From positions 1-55,278 of the forward strand of contig SUGL01000039.1 of NCBI GenBank assembly GCA_004963905.1: a stretch of 55,278 nt of DNA, read 5' to 3'. A program made the position numbers and the translations under genes. The DNA is from Mesorhizobium sp. (lineage in GTDB: Bacteria > Pseudomonadota > Alphaproteobacteria > Rhizobiales > Rhizobiaceae). This document shows, one piece after another, positions 15,461-22,745 of this stretch. Each line of letters begins with the position of its first letter. The first letter of the stretch is position 1. Under the pieces are notes generated by a model that searched no databases, was not told where the DNA came from, and saw only the letters and a program-made list of their open reading frames with translations.

Positions 15461-16492
15461 ATGGCAAGGCGGCCGACAATCACCGATCTCGCGCGCGTTT
15501 CCGGCTTCAGCGTCGCCACCGTCGACAGGGTGCTGAACAACCGTCTGCCGGTGCGCGAGGAAACGGCGCGCCGCGTCTACGAGGCGGCGACCGATATCGG
15601 CTATCACGCCGCCGGCCTGATCAAGCAGCGCATGCGCCAGGAATTGCCGGAGTACCGTCTCGGTTTCCTGCTCCTGCGGGGCAACGATGTCTTCTACGGC
15701 GATTTCGCGCGGGAACTGGAAACGGCGGTTTCGCAATCGCAACGTTTTCGCGGCACCGCGACGATCGACTTCGCGGCATCGCTGGCGCCCGACGAGATAG
15801 CCGCCCAGATGCGCAAGCTGGCGGCGAAATCGAGATCCATCGCCGTCGTCGGCCCGGACCATCCGACGCTGACGGCGGTGGTGGAGGCGCTGAAGGCCAG
15901 AGGACAGCCGGTCTTCTCGCTGCTGTCCGACTTCGCGGCCGGCATCCGCGAGGGCTATGTCGGGCTCGACAACCGCAAGGTCGGCCGCACCGCGGCCTGG
16001 ATGATCGCCAAGGCGGCGAAGAAACCCGGCAAGGTCGCTCTTTTCGTCGGCAGCCACCGCTTCCATGGCCATGAATTGCGCGAGATCGGCTTCCGCTCCT
16101 ACTTTCGCGAACATGCGCCGGACTTCACGGTGATGGAGACGCTGGTCAATCTGGAAGCCAACCAGGTGACGCATGATGCGATGCTCGATCTCTTGGCCCG
16201 GCAGCCGGATCTTGCCGGCTGCTATGTCGCCGGCGGCGGCATGGAAGGCGCGGTCGCGGCGCTGCGGGCGGCAAAGTCGGCGAACATGCCGGTTGTCATC
16301 TGCAACGAGATCAACGCCTTCTCGCGCGCGGCGCTTGCCGACAACATCCTCACCATGGTGATCTCGACGCCGCTGGCGGCGCTGTGCCGCGAACTTGTGG
16401 CGCTCATGGCGCATGCCATCGAGAGCGGCGCCGCCAACGCGCCCGGCCAGACTTTCCTGCCCTTCGACATCTATCTGCCGGAAAACATCTAG
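15461..16492 (+). CDS. LacI-family transcriptional regulator
   Basis: A 343-residue repressor. The N-terminal HTH (TITDLARVSGFSVATVDRVLNN) is the LacI type and is followed by a periplasmic-binding-like ligand domain. The ligand domain starts YRLGFLLLRGNDVFYGDFARELE and lacks a QxSP-type ribose pocket, resembling regulators of inositol or rhizopine-like sugar genes. The start ATG 15461 has GGAG close upstream; TTG 15434 is an alternative. It is transcribed away from mocD, so it probably controls mocDEF and possibly the importer downstream. Confidence 0.9.
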   Translation: MARRPTITDLARVSGFSVATVDRVLNNRLPVREETARRVYEAATDIGYHAAGLIKQRMRQELPEYRLGFLLLRGNDVFYGDFARELETAVSQSQRFRGTATIDFAASLAPDEIAAQMRKLAAKSRSIAVVGPDHPTLTAVVEALKARGQPVFSLLSDFAAGIREGYVGLDNRKVGRTAAWMIAKAAKKPGKVALFVGSHRFHGHELREIGFRSYFREHAPDFTVMETLVNLEANQVTHDAMLDLLARQPDLAGCYVAGGGMEGAVAALRAAKSANMPVVICNEINAFSRAALADNILTMVISTPLAALCRELVALMAHAIESGAANAPGQTFLPFDIYLPENI

Positions 16493-16580
16493 ACCTCCAG
16501 CACAGGGATTTTGATCGGTCAGCTCTGTTTGCGTTGGTAGGCGGCACGCCTTGGCGATTGGCCGAAACGCCCATCGCGAT

Positions 16581-16762
16581 CGTCATTCTAGGGCGGAGCA
16601 GGAGCGAAGCTCCGTCGCGAAGACCCTAGAATCCATGCCGTTACCTTCGCCAAGGCGTGCAACGGAGCAGAATTCTGCACCGTGGCGGCGCTTCCAAGTC
16701 ACGGCATGGATTCTATGGTCTGCGCCGCGTCGCTTCGCTCCTTGCTCCGCCATAGAATGACG
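16581..16762. repeat. Large inverted-repeat element A, copy 1
   Basis: About 180 bp with near-complementary arms: CGTCATTCTAGGGCGGAGCA at the left and the matching complement ending TAGAATGACG at the right, centred on GCAGAATTCTGC. Two relatives lie at 21355-21537 and 32877-33065. Flanking bases are also shared (TTGGCGATT-GCCGRAACGC on the left), so the full unit extends to about 16550. It could fold into a long hairpin in RNA. Confidence 0.85.
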
Positions 16763-16894
16763 AGGTTGGGGCGGCTTCAACCAATCCCCGGCGTTTGCGC
16801 TGATTTTCACGGAAATGAGCGCAAAATCTTGCACCAAGACAAATGGCACCCTTTCAAAGATCCCTGTGTCGCAGAACTGACCCCGTAGCGAAGG

Positions 16895-16929
16895 GTGAAA
16901 GGATCCATCAGCCTGATGGATTCTTTCAC
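16895..16929. repeat. Strong 16-bp-arm hairpin
   Basis: GTGAAAGGATCCATCA and its complement (one mismatch, a G-T wobble in RNA) flank a three-base GCC loop. No T tract follows, so it is not a typical intrinsic terminator. It lies between repeat A and the importer promoter and could insulate the transcript or be a separate small repeat. Confidence 0.5.
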
Positions 16930-17025
16930 GACGGTTTGCTCCGATTCGGGCTCGAGTTTCGATGATCGTGGTCTTCGTCACGCCGATGGTGATCGAAAAA
17001 CCGGCCGCCCCGTTCCGAATCTCCC

Positions 17026-17103
17026 TTGACGTCGCCAAGCGAAATGGAATAAATATTTCACCAACTAGGCATTTTGGTTCTTTCGTTCCGGAACATCTGT
17101 TTC
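17026..17103 (+). promoter_or_regulatory. Candidate promoter and two IolR-type operators before the importer
   Basis: TTGACG (17026-17031) and AATAAA (17048-17053, 16-base spacer) form a plausible -35/-10 pair. GGAA-TAAATA-TTTC (17046-17059) sits exactly on the -10, in the near-palindrome TGGAATAAATATTTCA; a second, GGAA-CATCTG-TTTC, is at 17090-17103. The spacing matches the GGAA-N6-TTCC site known for rhizobial IolR and the sites before iolC here, so IolR repression of this operon is likely (inference). Confidence 0.55.
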
Positions 17104-17233
17104 AAACAGAGGACCAGGCGTTCCATTGTGTGAGGAAAACGCCGCCGGAAGGGCCATAGGGAGAGATTCCCCGGAGAGGTCGGGGATTCCGGTTCAATCG
17201 GTGCAGCCGGACACCAAGTGGAGGAGAAATAAA

Positions 17234-18175
17234 ATGAAGAAACTGCTTTTGGGCGTCGCGCTTTCGGCGCTGATGTGTTCATCCGCCTTCGCCGCCAAGA
17301 TCGGCGTTTCGATGGCTCTTTTCGACGACAACTTCCTGACCGTGCTGCGCAACGGCATGATCGCGCAGGCCAAGGGCATGAGCGGCGTCGAGCTGCAGGT
17401 CGAGGACGCGCAGAACGACGTGGCCAAGCAGCTCGATCAGATCAAGAACTTCGCCGCTTCGGGCGTCGACGCCATCATCGTCAATCCGGTCGACACCTCG
17501 GCCACCCAGGCGATGTCGGACGCCGCCGCCGCGGCCAAGATCCCGCTGGTCTATGTCAACCGAGAGCCGGTCAATGTCGACAAACTGCCCGACAACCAGG
17601 CCTTCGTCGCTTCGAACGAGGCCGAGTCCGGCACGCTCGAGACCAAGGAAGCCTGCCGCCTGCTCAAGGAAGCCGGCAAGAAGGAGGCCAATGTCTATGT
17701 GATCATGGGCGAGCTTTCCAACCAGGCCGCCGTGCAGCGCACCAAAGACATCGAGGAAGTTATCGCCACGCCTGACTGCAGCTTCATCAAGATCATCGAC
17801 AAGCAGACCTCGAACTGGAAGCGCGACGAAGCGCAGAACCTGATGACCAACTGGCTGTCGTCCGGCAAGGCCTTCGACGGCGTCATCGCCAACAACGACG
17901 AAAGCGCCATCGGCGCCATCCAGGCGATGAAGGCCGCCAACATCGACATGAAGTCGGTCGTGGTCGGCGGCGTCGACGCCACCCAGGACGCGCTGGCCGC
18001 GATGCAGGCGGGCGATCTCGACGTGACGGTCTTCCAGGATGCGGCCGGCCAGGGCGCCGGCGCACTCGACGCGGCGCTGAAGCTCTCCAAGGGCGAGAAG
18101 GTGGACCACAAGGTCTACATCCCCTTCCAGCTCGTCACGCCGGCCAACATCGACAAGTTCCTGAAGAAGAACTGA
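17234..18175 (+). CDS. CUT2 sugar/inositol-type ABC importer, periplasmic binding protein
   Basis: A 313-residue periplasmic binding protein of the ribose/inositol class. It has a Sec signal (MKKLLLGVALSALMCSSAFA, cleavage about residue 20), then AKIGVSMALFDDNFLTVLRNGM, the DAIIVNPVDTSAT strand and the hinge motif GVIANNDESAIGAIQAMK. The start is ATG 17234 with GGAGAAA upstream. It resembles the MocB rhizopine-binding and IbpA inositol-binding group, an assignment supported by the adjacent idhA. It heads an operon: binding protein, permease, ATPase, idhA. Confidence 0.9.
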   Translation: MKKLLLGVALSALMCSSAFAAKIGVSMALFDDNFLTVLRNGMIAQAKGMSGVELQVEDAQNDVAKQLDQIKNFAASGVDAIIVNPVDTSATQAMSDAAAAAKIPLVYVNREPVNVDKLPDNQAFVASNEAESGTLETKEACRLLKEAGKKEANVYVIMGELSNQAAVQRTKDIEEVIATPDCSFIKIIDKQTSNWKRDEAQNLMTNWLSSGKAFDGVIANNDESAIGAIQAMKAANIDMKSVVVGGVDATQDALAAMQAGDLDVTVFQDAAGQGAGALDAALKLSKGEKVDHKVYIPFQLVTPANIDKFLKKN

Positions 18176-18187
18176 GGCTGCGCCAAC

Positions 18188-18216
18188 GCAATTCCAGCAA
18201 AAGCGTACGGAATTGC
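18188..18216. repeat. Short palindromic repeat, GCAATTCC family
   Basis: Arms GCAATTCC and GGAATTGC enclose AGCAAAAGCGTAC, followed by a GTGAAGACAAA tail. It is a shortened relative of the element at 10656-10699. It lies in the binding-protein/permease gap, where a 3' hairpin often protects the abundant binding-protein mRNA. Confidence 0.65.
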
Positions 18217-18352
18217 GTGAAGACAAACCCTGGAGCGGCGCTCCGACGCATCGGACTGGCTGAAACCGGCCGCTGACAGAGCGGCGCCGCTCCCTTCCTT
18301 CCCCCGCCCCGCCGGGCGGGAGAGCGGGCGCGGTCATTCGGAGGAAGAAGAC

Positions 18353-19429
18353 GTGTCACAGACATCGCATGGCATTGGCGGCTTGAGTTACGACGCCAAG
18401 AAGCGCCCCTGGCCTGCCGAGTTCAACGTTTTCCTGGCGCTCGTGATCCTAGTCGGCGCGTTCGAGCTGATCGGCCGCGTCTTCCTCGGCGACAGCTTCC
18501 TGTTCAACACCCGCGAGAATGTCGCCGGCATCTTCAACGAGCAGCGCCTGCAGATCATCATCCTGCAGGTGTCGATCGTCGGCATCATCGCCATCGGCGT
18601 CACCCAGGTCATCATCTGTGGCGGCATCGACCTGTCCTCGGGCTCGATCGTCGGCGCCACCGCCATGATCGCCATGAGCTTCGCGCAGGTGGCGACCGTC
18701 AACGGCAATCCCAACCCCAAGGCGATGTTCATCGCCTATGGCTGGACCGACCTGCCCGTCATCGTGCCGCTGCTGGTCGCCGTCGGCTGCGGGCTTTTGG
18801 CCGGTCTCATCAACGGATCATTGATCGCCTTCACCCGCATTCCGCCCTTCATCGCCACGCTCGGCATGATGGTCACGGCGCGCGGCATCGCCAAATGGTG
18901 GTCGAAGGGCCAGCCGATCTCGTTCCCCACCGACAGCTTCGCCGCCATCGGCAAAGGCCTGATGCCGGTCATCATCTTCATTTCGCTGGCGATCCTGTTC
19001 CAGCTGATCCTGAGCTACACCAGATACGGCAAGCACTGCTACGCCATCGGCTCCAACGAGGACGCCGCGCGCATGTCCGGCATCAAGATCGCCAACCACA
19101 AGGTGCTGGTCTATGTCATCGCCGGCATCCTCGCCTCGATCGCCGCGGTGGTGCTCTCCTCCAAGAACCTCACCGCCCAGGCCGGCATGGGCGTGATGTA
19201 TGAGCTCGACGCCATCGCCATGGCGGTCATCGGCGGCGTCTCGCTCTCTGGCGGCCGCGGGTCTATCATCGGCACGGTGATCGGCTCGCTGATCTTCGGC
19301 GTCATCATCTCCGGCTTCACCTTCCTGCGCCTCGACGCCTACTACCAGGAGATGGTCAAGGGCGTGATCATCGTCGGCGCAGTCGTTCTCGATCAATGGC
19401 GCCAGCGCCGCCGGGCGATAGGAGCTTGA
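18353..19429 (+). CDS. CUT2 sugar/inositol-type ABC importer, permease
   Basis: A 358-residue inner-membrane permease of the RbsC/IatP type with about ten hydrophobic segments. Family signatures are VTQVIICGGIDLSSGSIVG, PPFIATLGMMVTARG, YAIGSNEDAARMSGI and AVIGGVSLSGGRGSIIGT. The start is GTG 18353 preceded by GGAGGAAGAA. The ATPase gene follows two bases after the stop. Together with the upstream binding protein it imports a polyol, probably inositol. Confidence 0.92.
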   Translation: MSQTSHGIGGLSYDAKKRPWPAEFNVFLALVILVGAFELIGRVFLGDSFLFNTRENVAGIFNEQRLQIIILQVSIVGIIAIGVTQVIICGGIDLSSGSIVGATAMIAMSFAQVATVNGNPNPKAMFIAYGWTDLPVIVPLLVAVGCGLLAGLINGSLIAFTRIPPFIATLGMMVTARGIAKWWSKGQPISFPTDSFAAIGKGLMPVIIFISLAILFQLILSYTRYGKHCYAIGSNEDAARMSGIKIANHKVLVYVIAGILASIAAVVLSSKNLTAQAGMGVMYELDAIAMAVIGGVSLSGGRGSIIGTVIGSLIFGVIISGFTFLRLDAYYQEMVKGVIIVGAVVLDQWRQRRRAIGA

Positions 19430-19431
19430 CC

Positions 19432-20202
19432 ATGTCCGACATCGTTCTGAAGACCGAAAACCTCACCAAGCACTATGGCGGCGTGCACGCGCTGCAGGAG
19501 GCTAATTTCGAGCTGCGCAAGGGCGAGCATGTCGCCATCATGGGCGACAACGGCGCCGGCAAGTCGACCTTCGTGCGCCAGATCACCGGCGTCGAGCAGC
19601 GCACCGACGGCAAGATCTGGTTCGATGGCAAGGAAGTGAACTTCGCCGGTCCGATCGAGGCGCGCGAAGCGGGTATCGAGACGGTGTTCCAGAATCTCGC
19701 TCTGGCCGACGACCTCGACGTGCCGTCGAACCTGTTTCTCGGCCGCGAGAAGGTGCTGTTCAACCTCGGCCCCTTCTCGATCCTCGACCGCAAGGCCATG
19801 CGCAAGGCGACCGAGGCGGCGCTGATCCGCACGGCGGTGAAGATCCCGAACCTCTCCAGCACCATCCGCCACATGTCCGGCGGCCAGCGCCAATGCGTGG
19901 CGATCGCCCGCACCGCGACCTTCGCCTCGAAGCTGATCATCATGGACGAGCCGACGGCGGCGCTCGGCGTGCAGGAGACGGCGCAGGTCGAAAACATCAT
20001 CCGCACGCTGAAGGAAAACGGCGAGCCGCTGATCCTGATCAGCCACAATATGCGCCAGGTGTTCGACCTGGTCGACCGCATCGTCGTCTTCAGGCGCGGC
20101 CGCATCGTCGCCAATTTGCGCAAGCAGGACACCGACGGCAACGACATCGTCGCCTACATCACCGGCGCCAAGACCGGACAGGCGGAACTTCAGGCCGCCT
20201 GA
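19432..20202 (+). CDS. CUT2 sugar/inositol-type ABC importer, single-domain ATPase
   Basis: A 256-residue ATP-binding subunit. It has Walker A GDNGAGKST, the signature MSGGQRQCVAIAR, Walker B LIIMDEPTAALGV and the switch ISHN. CUT2 ATPases such as RbsA are usually about 500 residues with two fused ATPase domains; this is a half-size form, as in FrcA-type systems, and should act as a homodimer. Compare the full-length two-domain ATPase at 37888-39468. The ATG 19432 start follows GGAG at the end of the permease gene. Confidence 0.92.
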   Translation: MSDIVLKTENLTKHYGGVHALQEANFELRKGEHVAIMGDNGAGKSTFVRQITGVEQRTDGKIWFDGKEVNFAGPIEAREAGIETVFQNLALADDLDVPSNLFLGREKVLFNLGPFSILDRKAMRKATEAALIRTAVKIPNLSSTIRHMSGGQRQCVAIARTATFASKLIIMDEPTAALGVQETAQVENIIRTLKENGEPLILISHNMRQVFDLVDRIVVFRRGRIVANLRKQDTDGNDIVAYITGAKTGQAELQAA

Positions 20203-20282
20203 CGAGGCGTCACGACGGGATAACTAATCATCCGCGCCGCACTGGCGCGGACAGCTTTCTGAACCACCTCAAAGGACATTCC

Positions 20283-21275
20283 ATGACTCTCCGCTTCGCT
20301 CTTCTCGGCGCCGGCCGCATCGGCAAGGTGCATGCCCGCGCCGTTGCCTCCAACCCGCAGGCCAAGCTGGTGGCCGTGGCCGACGCCTTCGAGAAAGCGG
20401 CGACGGATCTGGCCTCCGCCTACGGCGCCGAGGTGCGCACGATCGACGCGATCGAAAAGGCCAAGGACATCGACGCCGTCATCATCTGCACTCCGACCGA
20501 CACCCATGCCGATCTCATCGAGCGCTTCGCCAGGGCCGGCAAGGCGATCTTTTGCGAGAAGCCGATCGATCTCGACGTCAAGCGCGTCGAGCAGTGCCTG
20601 GCCGTGGTCGAGAAGGCCGGCGCCACGCTGATGGTCGGCTTCAACCGCCGCTTCGACCCGCATTTCGCCGCGGTTCGCAAGGCGATCGACGACGGCGCCA
20701 TCGGCGATGTCGAGATGGTCACCATCACGTCCCGCGATCCGGGCGCGCCGCCGCTCGACTACATCGCCCGGTCCGGCGGCATTTTCCGCGATATGACCAT
20801 TCATGATTTCGACATGGCGCGCTTCCTGCTCGGCGAGGAGCCGGTGGCCGTCAGCGCCCACGCGTCGGTGCTGGTCGACAGACAAATCGGCGAAGCGGGC
20901 GATTTCGACTCGGTCAGCGTCATCCTGGAAACCGCCTCGGGCAAGCAGGCCGTCATCTCCAACTCGCGCCGCGCCACCTATGGTTACGACCAGCGCATCG
21001 AGGTGCATGGCTCGAAGGGCATGGTCGCGGCCGAGAACCAGCGGCCGGTCTCGATCGAGCTCGCCAACGACAAGGGCTATACGCGCCCGCCGCTGCACGA
21101 CTTCTTCATGACCCGCTATATCGATGCCTATGCCAACGAGATCGCGGCATTCATCGCCGCTGCGACGGCGGGCAAGAAGGCGGCGCCGAGCGGCAAGGAT
21201 GGGCTCGTTGCGCTGAAGCTCGCGGATGCAGCCTTGCAGTCGGCCAAGACCGGCAAGACCGTCCGCGTCGATTGA
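20283..21275 (+). CDS. idhA: Inositol 2-dehydrogenase
   Basis: A 330-residue NAD-dependent Gfo/Idh/MocA-family dehydrogenase oxidising myo-inositol to 2-keto-myo-inositol (scyllo-inosose). It shows the Rossmann GAGRIGKVHA, the CEKPIDLD lysine motif (about residue 98), GFNRRFDPHF, and the catalytic pair region GGIFRDMTIHDFDMARFLLG. This set is typical of IdhA/IolG. The ATG 20283 has AAAGGA upstream. It closes the importer operon (80 bases after the ATPase). A paralogue lies at 46952-47944. Confidence 0.93.
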   Translation: MTLRFALLGAGRIGKVHARAVASNPQAKLVAVADAFEKAATDLASAYGAEVRTIDAIEKAKDIDAVIICTPTDTHADLIERFARAGKAIFCEKPIDLDVKRVEQCLAVVEKAGATLMVGFNRRFDPHFAAVRKAIDDGAIGDVEMVTITSRDPGAPPLDYIARSGGIFRDMTIHDFDMARFLLGEEPVAVSAHASVLVDRQIGEAGDFDSVSVILETASGKQAVISNSRRATYGYDQRIEVHGSKGMVAAENQRPVSIELANDKGYTRPPLHDFFMTRYIDAYANEIAAFIAAATAGKKAAPSGKDGLVALKLADAALQSAKTGKTVRVD

Positions 21276-21652
21276 CTCGATGAGGCAGGTATTTCGATGG
21301 CGGTGGGATGGTCTGTCTCCATCGCTTGGCGATTAGCCGGAACGCTTGTCACCTCGTCATCCACGGGCGAAGCAAGGAGCGAAGCGACGCGGCGCAGACC
21401 CGAGGATCCATTCCGTTACATCGGAACGGTGCCAACGGCGCAGAATTCTGCTCCGCCGCGTTCTTCAGCCGGGGTCACGGAATGGATCCTCGGGTCTGCG
21501 CCGCGTCGCTTCGCTCCTGCTTCGCCCTAGGATGACGAAGTCGAGGGCTCTTCGACCAAGTTGTCAACATTGCAACAAGACACCGGGAAGCCGATCGGAA
21601 CGTCAATGAATCTCGAGAAATCATTGGCAATCCAAAACACGGGAGCAAAACG
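21276..21652. other. idhA-SDR intergenic region
   Basis: 377 bases dominated by large inverted repeat A, copy 2. The last ~90 bases hold the SDR gene's upstream region with GGGAGCAAAACG just before its ATG. No gene is credible here. Confidence 0.55.
21355..21537. repeat. Large inverted-repeat element A, copy 2
   Basis: CGTCATCCACGGGCGAAGCA at the left matches the complement of GCTTCGCCCTAGGATGACG at the right. The same GCAGAATTCTG centre is at about 21439. Left flank TTGGCGATTAGCCGGAACGC is shared with copies 1 and 3. Confidence 0.85.
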
Positions 21653-22447
21653 ATGAACGCACTAGCCGGTCGCAATTCAGAAACGCGCGCCATCGTCACC
21701 GGCGGCGCGCAGGGCATCGGCTTTGCCGTCGCGGAGGCGCTCGCCGACGAAGGCTGCCGCGCGCTGGCGCTCATCGGCCGCTCGCAGGAGAAGGGCGACA
21801 AGGCCGTGGCCGCGCTGAAGAAGAACGGCGTCGACGCCATCTTCATCAGCGCCGATGTCGCCAAGGTCGCCGACTGCAAGCGCGCCGTCGCGACTGCGCT
21901 TGCTCATTTCGGCACGCTAAACGCGCTGGTCAACGCCGCCGCCACCTCGGCGCGCGGCTCGCTGGTCGAGACATCGGAGGAACTGTTCGACCAGATCTTC
22001 GACACCAATGTGCGCGGGCCCTTCTTCCTGATGCAGGGCCTGGTCGCGCATCTTCTGGAGCGCAAGGCGCCGGGCTCGATCGTCAATGTGCTGTCGATGT
22101 CGGCGCATGCCGGCCAGTCCTTCCTGACGCCCTATTCGACCAGCAAGGGCGCGCTGATGACGCTGACCAAGAATGTCGCGAGCTCCTATCGGCGGAACCG
22201 CATCCGCTGCAACGCGGTTCTTCCCGGCTGGATGGACACCGAGGGTGAGGCGATCGTGCAGAAGAAGTGGCATGATGCGCCGGACGACTGGCTGGCAAAG
22301 GCCGAGGCCGCGCAGCCGATGGGCCAGTTGGTCAAGCCGGCGCAGCTTGCCCGGCTGATCACCTATATGCTGAGCCCCCAGGCCGGCGTCATGACCGGCT
22401 CGCTGGTCGACTACGACCAGAACATAGCCGGGGTGATAGGCGAGTAA
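21653..22447 (+). CDS. Short-chain dehydrogenase/reductase
   Basis: A 264-residue classical SDR. It has the NAD(P) motif TGGAQGIG (about residues 16-23), the NAAA loop, the catalytic Ser in VLSMSAHAG and the YSTSKGAL Tyr-Lys pair, then a PGWMDTEGE C-terminal loop. It lies just beyond idhA in the same direction, so a role in oxidising a polyol or inositol derivative is likely, but the substrate cannot be set. The ATG 21653 has GGGAGCAAAACG upstream. Repeat A separates it from idhA, so it may have its own promoter. Confidence 0.9.
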   Translation: MNALAGRNSETRAIVTGGAQGIGFAVAEALADEGCRALALIGRSQEKGDKAVAALKKNGVDAIFISADVAKVADCKRAVATALAHFGTLNALVNAAATSARGSLVETSEELFDQIFDTNVRGPFFLMQGLVAHLLERKAPGSIVNVLSMSAHAGQSFLTPYSTSKGALMTLTKNVASSYRRNRIRCNAVLPGWMDTEGEAIVQKKWHDAPDDWLAKAEAAQPMGQLVKPAQLARLITYMLSPQAGVMTGSLVDYDQNIAGVIGE

Positions 22448-22544
22448 GAGCCGCCGGTGCGGCCAGCCCTTTCTCCCCGTATAGTGACGGGGAGAGGGGC
22501 GCCGTCATCGACGGTTTCGCCAACCAGCTGCTAAAACACGGCAC

Positions 22545-22572
22545 GTGACAAGCGCCCCGGCATCGACTATAT
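22545..22572 (+). promoter_or_regulatory. Candidate promoter of the aroG leader
   Basis: GTGACA (22545-22550), a 16-base spacer, and CTATAT (22567-22572). A start seven bases after the -10 would fall at about 22579-22580, on the A of the leader-peptide ATG, giving a leaderless transcript. This is predicted from sequence only. Confidence 0.5.
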
Positions 22573-22579
22573 GAGCCGC

Positions 22580-22657
22580 ATGATCCACCTGACCGCCTCG
22601 TTTTGGTACTTTTACTACGACAGCTCGCTGGCGGCGGGAGGATTGCGCTCGATCTGA
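22580..22657 (+). CDS. AroG leader peptide with FWYFYY run
   Basis: A 25-codon ORF, ATG 22580 to TGA 22655-22657, reading MIHLTASFWYFYYDSSL then AAGGLRSI. Codons 8-13 encode Phe-Trp-Tyr-Phe-Tyr-Tyr, six aromatic residues in a row, which is what a ribosome-stalling attenuation leader for an aromatic pathway gene requires. An in-frame ATG at 22571 would add three residues. No ribosome site precedes it; the predicted start of transcription at the ATG makes leaderless translation likely, as described for TrpL in Sinorhizobium. A terminator follows 23 bases later, then aroG. Confidence 0.8.
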   Translation: MIHLTASFWYFYYDSSLAAGGLRSI

Positions 22658-22702
22658 AGATTGCAGCACCTAAATCCGAAAAGCCGCCAGACCTGGCGGC
22701 TT
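22628..22702 (+). promoter_or_regulatory. Attenuator: antiterminator/terminator switch before aroG
   Basis: CTGGCGGC within the leader ORF (22628-22635, Leu-Ala codons) is identical to part of the terminator 3' arm, so it can pair with the terminator 5' arm GCCGCCAG (22683-22690). Ribosome stalling at the aromatic codons would leave it free to form the antiterminator. Unhindered translation to the stop (22657) would mask it and let the terminator form. The two pairings are mutually exclusive by sequence. Confidence 0.7.
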
Positions 22703-22708
22703 TTTCGT
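22679..22708 (+). terminator. Intrinsic terminator in the aroG leader
   Basis: Stem AAGCCGCCAG / CTGGCGGCTT (22681-22690 and 22693-22702) with a tight loop, followed by TTTCGTTT. It lies upstream of the aroG ribosome site (AGGAG at 22733), so termination here would switch aroG off. Confidence 0.85.
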
Positions 22709-22745
22709 TTCAGCCGGCAGGTCTCCTAACCAGGAGCAGAAAGCC

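Larger units (their letters stand above)
16493..17233. other. Long intergenic region upstream of the CUT2 importer
   Basis: 741 bases without a credible gene. It contains a large inverted repeat (16581-16762), a 16-bp-arm hairpin (16895-16929), a promoter-like TTGACG...AATAAA, and two GGAA-N6-TTTC sites (17046 and 17090) before the importer. Short reading frames here are shadows of the repeats. Confidence 0.6.

Noticed and set aside
22448..22544. REP-like scrap before the aroG leader (CCCGTATAGTGACGGGG)
   Set aside because: It is too short and isolated to call as a separate element, and it is upstream of the predicted promoter.
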